A stretch of 43,494 nt of DNA, taken from positions 1-43,494 of the forward strand of contig DBXB01000052.1 of the NCBI GenBank assembly GCA_002309155.1, written 5' to 3'. A model generated the notes under the pieces. It worked only from the letters and a program-made list of their open reading frames with translations. It searched no databases and had not been told where the DNA came from. The stretch comes from Bacteroidales bacterium UBA1223. GTDB taxonomy: Bacteria; Bacteroidota; Bacteroidia; Bacteroidales; P3. Positions 40,289 through 43,494 of the stretch are shown one piece after another; the stretch's first letter is position 1; every line of letters begins with the position of its first letter. The translations under genes were made by a program, and so were the position numbers.

Positions 40289-41644
40289 TTATTTGATTTT
40301 TTCTGAGAACTCCTTGATAGTAACCTTCACGGGTTCTGGTTTCAGTTGTTCCTTGAAGAGATCGCAGGAATGACGAGCGTAGATGCGGTCAACAATCTGC
40401 TGAACATTCTGACGGTCTTTGGCGATGGTGCGGGCTGACTGCTCAAGACGCTCATCATAAGCCTTGTCGTCTTCGTCATCTTTCTTAGTGTCATTGTTGC
40501 GGAGGATGTCCTTCACATAGTCCACAATCTCATTCTCGGTAGGTTCGAGAGGTTTGATTTTCGTCAAGGCAGACTCAACAATCTCCCATTTCAGCGAAGG
40601 AATGTATTTCTCAGTCCATTCTTCTTCAATCTTCTCAGGAGTGATGTCTTTGTCACCATGCTTGGCAATCCAACGTTTCAGGAAAGCCTCGGGCAGTGGG
40701 GAGTCAAAGTTGTCGATAAGCTGGCGACGGACCTCGTTGGTGAAGAATATCTCACCCTGCTCGTTGTAACTCTTCTCAATCTCTTTGCTCAGCAATTTGC
40801 GGAATGCGGCAACATCTTTCACTTTCTCGTTGGGGAACACCTTGGCAAAAAGTTCGTCGTTGACCTCGTGGGGAGTGACAAGCGAGCAACCGCTGATGGT
40901 CATGCGGACATCTGACTTGAACTTCTTGGCGGCGGCGGAGTCGATGCGGAAATTCTTCTCGATATCAGAAGCGGTGAAAGCTTTTGAAGCGTTGAAGACC
41001 ACCACATCTTCGGCTTTCTTTCCAACGAAGAGAGGTACTATCTCTTCCTGGTTCTTCACTGAGGAGAGGTCGAATGATGTGAAAGTGCTAACACCACCCT
41101 CTTTCACGTTGCCTTCCTTGTCGAGTTCCTCGACACGGCCATATACGTAGCATTTCTCGTTGACAGTCTCAGGAGTCTCGAAGTTGCCGTAACGCTGGCA
41201 GATTTCCTCAATCTGTTTGTCGATATCCTTAGGATTTACCTTGATCTGATAGAGAGCAGCTTCAATCTTGTCCCAAGCCAGGTTGGCGACGGGCATCAGA
41301 GCTGCGTCGAAATAGAAAGTGAAATCCTTTCCTTTTTCAAAATCCACGGTACCGGTCTTCTCATCGTTCGACAGAGGGCCGCCGATAATGTCCAGTTTCT
41401 CATCGTCGAGATATTTAAACAGCGATTCGCTCAGTTGCGACTGAACCTCGTCGGCGACAATTGCAGAACGGTAAAGGCGCTGGATCATGCCCATAGGAGC
41501 CATACCCTTACGGAATCCAGGTATCTGTGCCTTTTTCTGATATTCCTTTAACTGCTTTGCAACCTTCTCTGCATAGTCACTTTCGACGATATCAATCTTG
41601 ATAAGCAGGTCTAAATCGCCTAAATTTTCTCTTGTGATGTTCAT
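40289..41644 (-). CDS. tig: Trigger factor chaperone
   Basis: The 451-aa protein is the ribosome-associated chaperone that meets nascent chains at the exit tunnel. The N-terminal domain has the ribosome-docking signature GFRKG (about residues 43-47). The middle PPIase-like domain is divergent (about 150-240: KCYVYGRVEEL, then FVGKKAED). The C-terminal arms are long and helical, ending in KPEPVKVTIKEFSEKIK. The length fits Bacteroidota members. Promoter and terminator are both visible, so it appears monocistronic. Confidence 0.94.
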   Translation of the reverse strand: MNITRENLGDLDLLIKIDIVESDYAEKVAKQLKEYQKKAQIPGFRKGMAPMGMIQRLYRSAIVADEVQSQLSESLFKYLDDEKLDIIGGPLSNDEKTGTVDFEKGKDFTFYFDAALMPVANLAWDKIEAALYQIKVNPKDIDKQIEEICQRYGNFETPETVNEKCYVYGRVEELDKEGNVKEGGVSTFTSFDLSSVKNQEEIVPLFVGKKAEDVVVFNASKAFTASDIEKNFRIDSAAAKKFKSDVRMTISGCSLVTPHEVNDELFAKVFPNEKVKDVAAFRKLLSKEIEKSYNEQGEIFFTNEVRRQLIDNFDSPLPEAFLKRWIAKHGDKDITPEKIEEEWTEKYIPSLKWEIVESALTKIKPLEPTENEIVDYVKDILRNNDTKKDDEDDKAYDERLEQSARTIAKDRQNVQQIVDRIYARHSCDLFKEQLKPEPVKVTIKEFSEKIK

Positions 41645-41699
41645 CTTAGTAATTTAATTTATTGATATTTAAATATATATTATTTTCAAGACAATTTGC

Positions 41700-41729
41700 A
41701 AAATTACAACTTTTTTCTCAATCACAAAG
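41700..41729 (-). promoter_or_regulatory. Promoter of tig
   Basis: On the minus strand TTTG (41729-41726) precedes TAATTTTG (41707-41700) at an 18-base spacing, one short of the usual range. The leader to the start codon is about 50 bases. Confidence 0.6.
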
Positions 41730-41806
41730 ATTTGCCAAGAAAATAATATATATTTTTATAATAGTAGACAGTCTCTCCTACCCGAGTTGATAGCAGTCTC
41801 CGAAAA

Positions 41807-43494
41807 TCAATTCTTCATCTTAGCGTTATAGAATACGAATTGGTCATCGATGACATCTATCACTATGTCCTCGCCAGGATTGATTTTCTCTTGCAGTATC
41901 TGCTTGGAGAGTTCATTGAGTATCTGTCGCTGTATGACTCTCTTTACAGGACGGGCACCCATGGCGGGGTCGTAACCTATTTCGGCGAGCATATCAACTG
42001 CCTCGTCGGTGGCGCTGATAAGGATTTCATTCTTCTCAAGCATCTTGGCGACATTGGCGAGTTGCATGCGGACCACCTCCTTGATCTGATTCTTGGTCAA
42101 CGGTCGGAACATGATGGTCTCGTCTATTCGGTTGAGGAATTCGGGACGAAGGTTCTGTTTCAGCAGTTCCATCACCTCTTCCTTGGTCTTCTCAAGTGTG
42201 TAGTCATTTATATTCATGGCATCGCTGAGGCGTTCACGGATGATGTTGCTGCCCATGTTTGACGTCATGATGATTATAGTGTTCTTGAAGTCGGCAATCC
42301 TTCCCTTGTTGTCGGTGAGTCTGCCGTCCTCCAGTACCTGCAGGAGGATGTTGAAGACGTCGGGATGGGCTTTCTCAATCTCGTCGAAGAGGACTATGCT
42401 GTACGGCTTGCGACGCACCGATTCGGTGAGCTGGCCGCTCTCATCATAGCCCACATATCCCGGAGGCGCTCCGATAAGACGACTGACACTGTGGCGCTCC
42501 TGGTATTCGCTCATATCAATACGCACCATCATATCCTCATCGTCAAAGAGTGTCTCGGCAAGAGCCTTTGCCAACTCTGTTTTGCCAACGCCAGTGGTGC
42601 CGAGGAAGATGAAACTGCCTATAGGTCTTTTCCCATCGCTGAGTCCGGCGCGGTTGCGTCGTATGGCGTCGGAAATAACCTGTATGGCTTCGTCTTGTCC
42701 AACGACACGTTTATGGAGTTCCTCTTCAAGATGAAGGAGTTTCTCACGTTCGCTCTGCATCATCTTAGTGACAGGAATGCCAGTCCATTTACTTACAACC
42801 TCGGCGATTTGCTCGCTGTCGACCTCCTCGTTTATCATGGCGTTGTCCGCCTGCATGCTGCGCAGTTGCACTTTAAGGTCCTCGACATGCTTCTCAGCCT
42901 CCTTGATGCGGCCATAGCGCAATTCAGCCACCTTGCCATAATCACCCTGTCGTTCAGCCTGCTCAGCCTCAAACTTATAGCTCTCGATATTCTTAACTTC
43001 CTGTTGTATGGCCTCTACAACACTTTTCTCGTTCTGCCATTTGGCTTTCATCTGGTCACGTTGTTCTGAGAGTTCGCCGATTTCGTGACCTATGCGGTGC
43101 AGTTTGTCAATATTGGCGTTGACGGATTCGGGGTCGCTCGACTCAGAGTGCTCGTTCTCTCGACTTATAGCCTCTCGTTCTATCTCCAGCTGACGGATCT
43201 TACGTTCTATCTCGTCGAGTTCTTCGGGCACAGAGTCGATCTCCATCCTTAGTTTTGCAGCTGCTTCGTCGATAAGGTCTATTGCCTTGTCGGGAAGGAA
43301 TCGGTCGCTGATGTAACGGTTGCTGAGTTCTGCCGCCGCGATAAGAGCCTCGTCTTTGATACGCACCTTGTGATGCACCTCGTAGCGCTCTTTCAATCCA
43401 CGGAGGATAGAAATTGTGTCGGCGACATCAGGCTCGTCGATGAGAACACTCTGGAAACGGCGTTCCAGAGCCTTGTCTTTCTCGAAATACTTCT
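41807..43494 (-). CDS. clpB: ClpB disaggregase, C-terminal part (cut by window edge)
   Basis: The frame stays open to the end of the window, so this is the last 562 residues or so of a longer protein; the N-domain and first Walker motifs lie outside. It begins in the NBD1 end (YFEKDKALERRFQSV), continues with AAAKLRMEIDS and the long coiled-coil middle domain (charged helices with QAERQGDYGKVAELRYG), then NBD2. NBD2 has GTTGVGKTELAK (Walker A), VLFDEIEKAH (Walker B) and the C-terminal GARPVKRVIQ (sensor 2). The middle domain distinguishes ClpB from ClpA/ClpC. With DnaK it rescues aggregated proteins under heat stress. Confidence 0.95.
   Translation of the reverse strand, partial: KYFEKDKALERRFQSVLIDEPDVADTISILRGLKERYEVHHKVRIKDEALIAAAELSNRYISDRFLPDKAIDLIDEAAAKLRMEIDSVPEELDEIERKIRQLEIEREAISRENEHSESSDPESVNANIDKLHRIGHEIGELSEQRDQMKAKWQNEKSVVEAIQQEVKNIESYKFEAEQAERQGDYGKVAELRYGRIKEAEKHVEDLKVQLRSMQADNAMINEEVDSEQIAEVVSKWTGIPVTKMMQSEREKLLHLEEELHKRVVGQDEAIQVISDAIRRNRAGLSDGKRPIGSFIFLGTTGVGKTELAKALAETLFDDEDMMVRIDMSEYQERHSVSRLIGAPPGYVGYDESGQLTESVRRKPYSIVLFDEIEKAHPDVFNILLQVLEDGRLTDNKGRIADFKNTIIIMTSNMGSNIIRERLSDAMNINDYTLEKTKEEVMELLKQNLRPEFLNRIDETIMFRPLTKNQIKEVVRMQLANVAKMLEKNEILISATDEAVDMLAEIGYDPAMGARPVKRVIQRQILNELSKQILQEKINPGEDIVIDVIDDQFVFYNAKMKN

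Overview
This window looks like chromosomal DNA of a member of the order Bacteroidales (phylum Bacteroidota). Many genes are preceded by the Bacteroidota -7 promoter element TAnnTTTG, and most lack a Shine-Dalgarno sequence. Several families are typical of the phylum: DUF3127, the PF14121-like putative porin, PorT-like barrels, SUMF1-domain lipid/secreted proteins and a stand-alone heptose-1-phosphate adenylyltransferase. I cannot assign a genus. Almost all of the window is housekeeping and envelope genes; I see no CRISPR array, prophage, insertion sequence or recognisable defence locus.

Layout. 31-309: a small unknown gene closed by a strong terminator. 414-1031: a Nudix hydrolase. 1054-4919 (minus): zinc-ribbon tail-anchored protein, S9 peptidase lipoprotein and tRNA-guanine transglycosylase (tgt), with a repeat-rich gap at 3654-3784. 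5027-8406 (plus): membrane glycosyltransferase, ECF-like sigma factor and outer-membrane barrel, then a GNAT acetyltransferase. 8473-8627: tRNA-Arg(ACG) with its own promoter and terminator. 8775-14959 (plus): thioredoxin, DUF58 protein, lipoprotein, NdpA-like nucleoid protein, META lipoprotein and PriA, tightly packed and partly overlapping. 15037-17227: ADP-forming acyl-CoA synthetase as a self-contained transcription unit. 17367-20732 (minus): polyprenyl-phosphate sugar transferase, lipoprotein, EamA transporter. 20811-21874 (plus): metallophosphoesterase and a small GHKL ATPase. 21966-28276 (minus): SUMF1 protein, hpt, small lipoprotein, very large AsmA-like protein, glycosyltransferase. 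28568-29497: CorA. 29514-30527 (minus): 5-formyl-THF cyclo-ligase and DUF3127 SSB-like protein. 30793-34860 (plus): small membrane protein, panD, flippase-like membrane protein, rfaE2, PorT-like barrel, trxB. 34969-37164: putative porin. 37253-40168 (minus): cobalamin-type radical SAM protein with an outer-membrane barrel. 40289-43494 (minus): trigger factor and the C-terminal part of ClpB, cut by the window edge.

Themes. Envelope building dominates: glycosyltransferases, AsmA, sugar-phosphate transferase, rfaE2, porin and barrels. It is interleaved with redox (trxA, trxB), folding (tig, clpB) and DNA maintenance (priA, ndpA, DUF3127). The most unusual non-coding signal is a set of short dispersed repeats. 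A 19-nt sequence occurs as perfect inverted copies on either side of the porin gene, and a heptamer tract occurs in inverted orientation on either side of the radical SAM/barrel pair. Other points of note are a tgt without the usual zinc cysteines, a radical SAM protein with a CX4CX2C cluster motif, a 20-bp palindrome shared by two face-to-face promoters, and an SSB-like protein ending in DDDLPF. I found no single locus that I can defend as a wholly new system.
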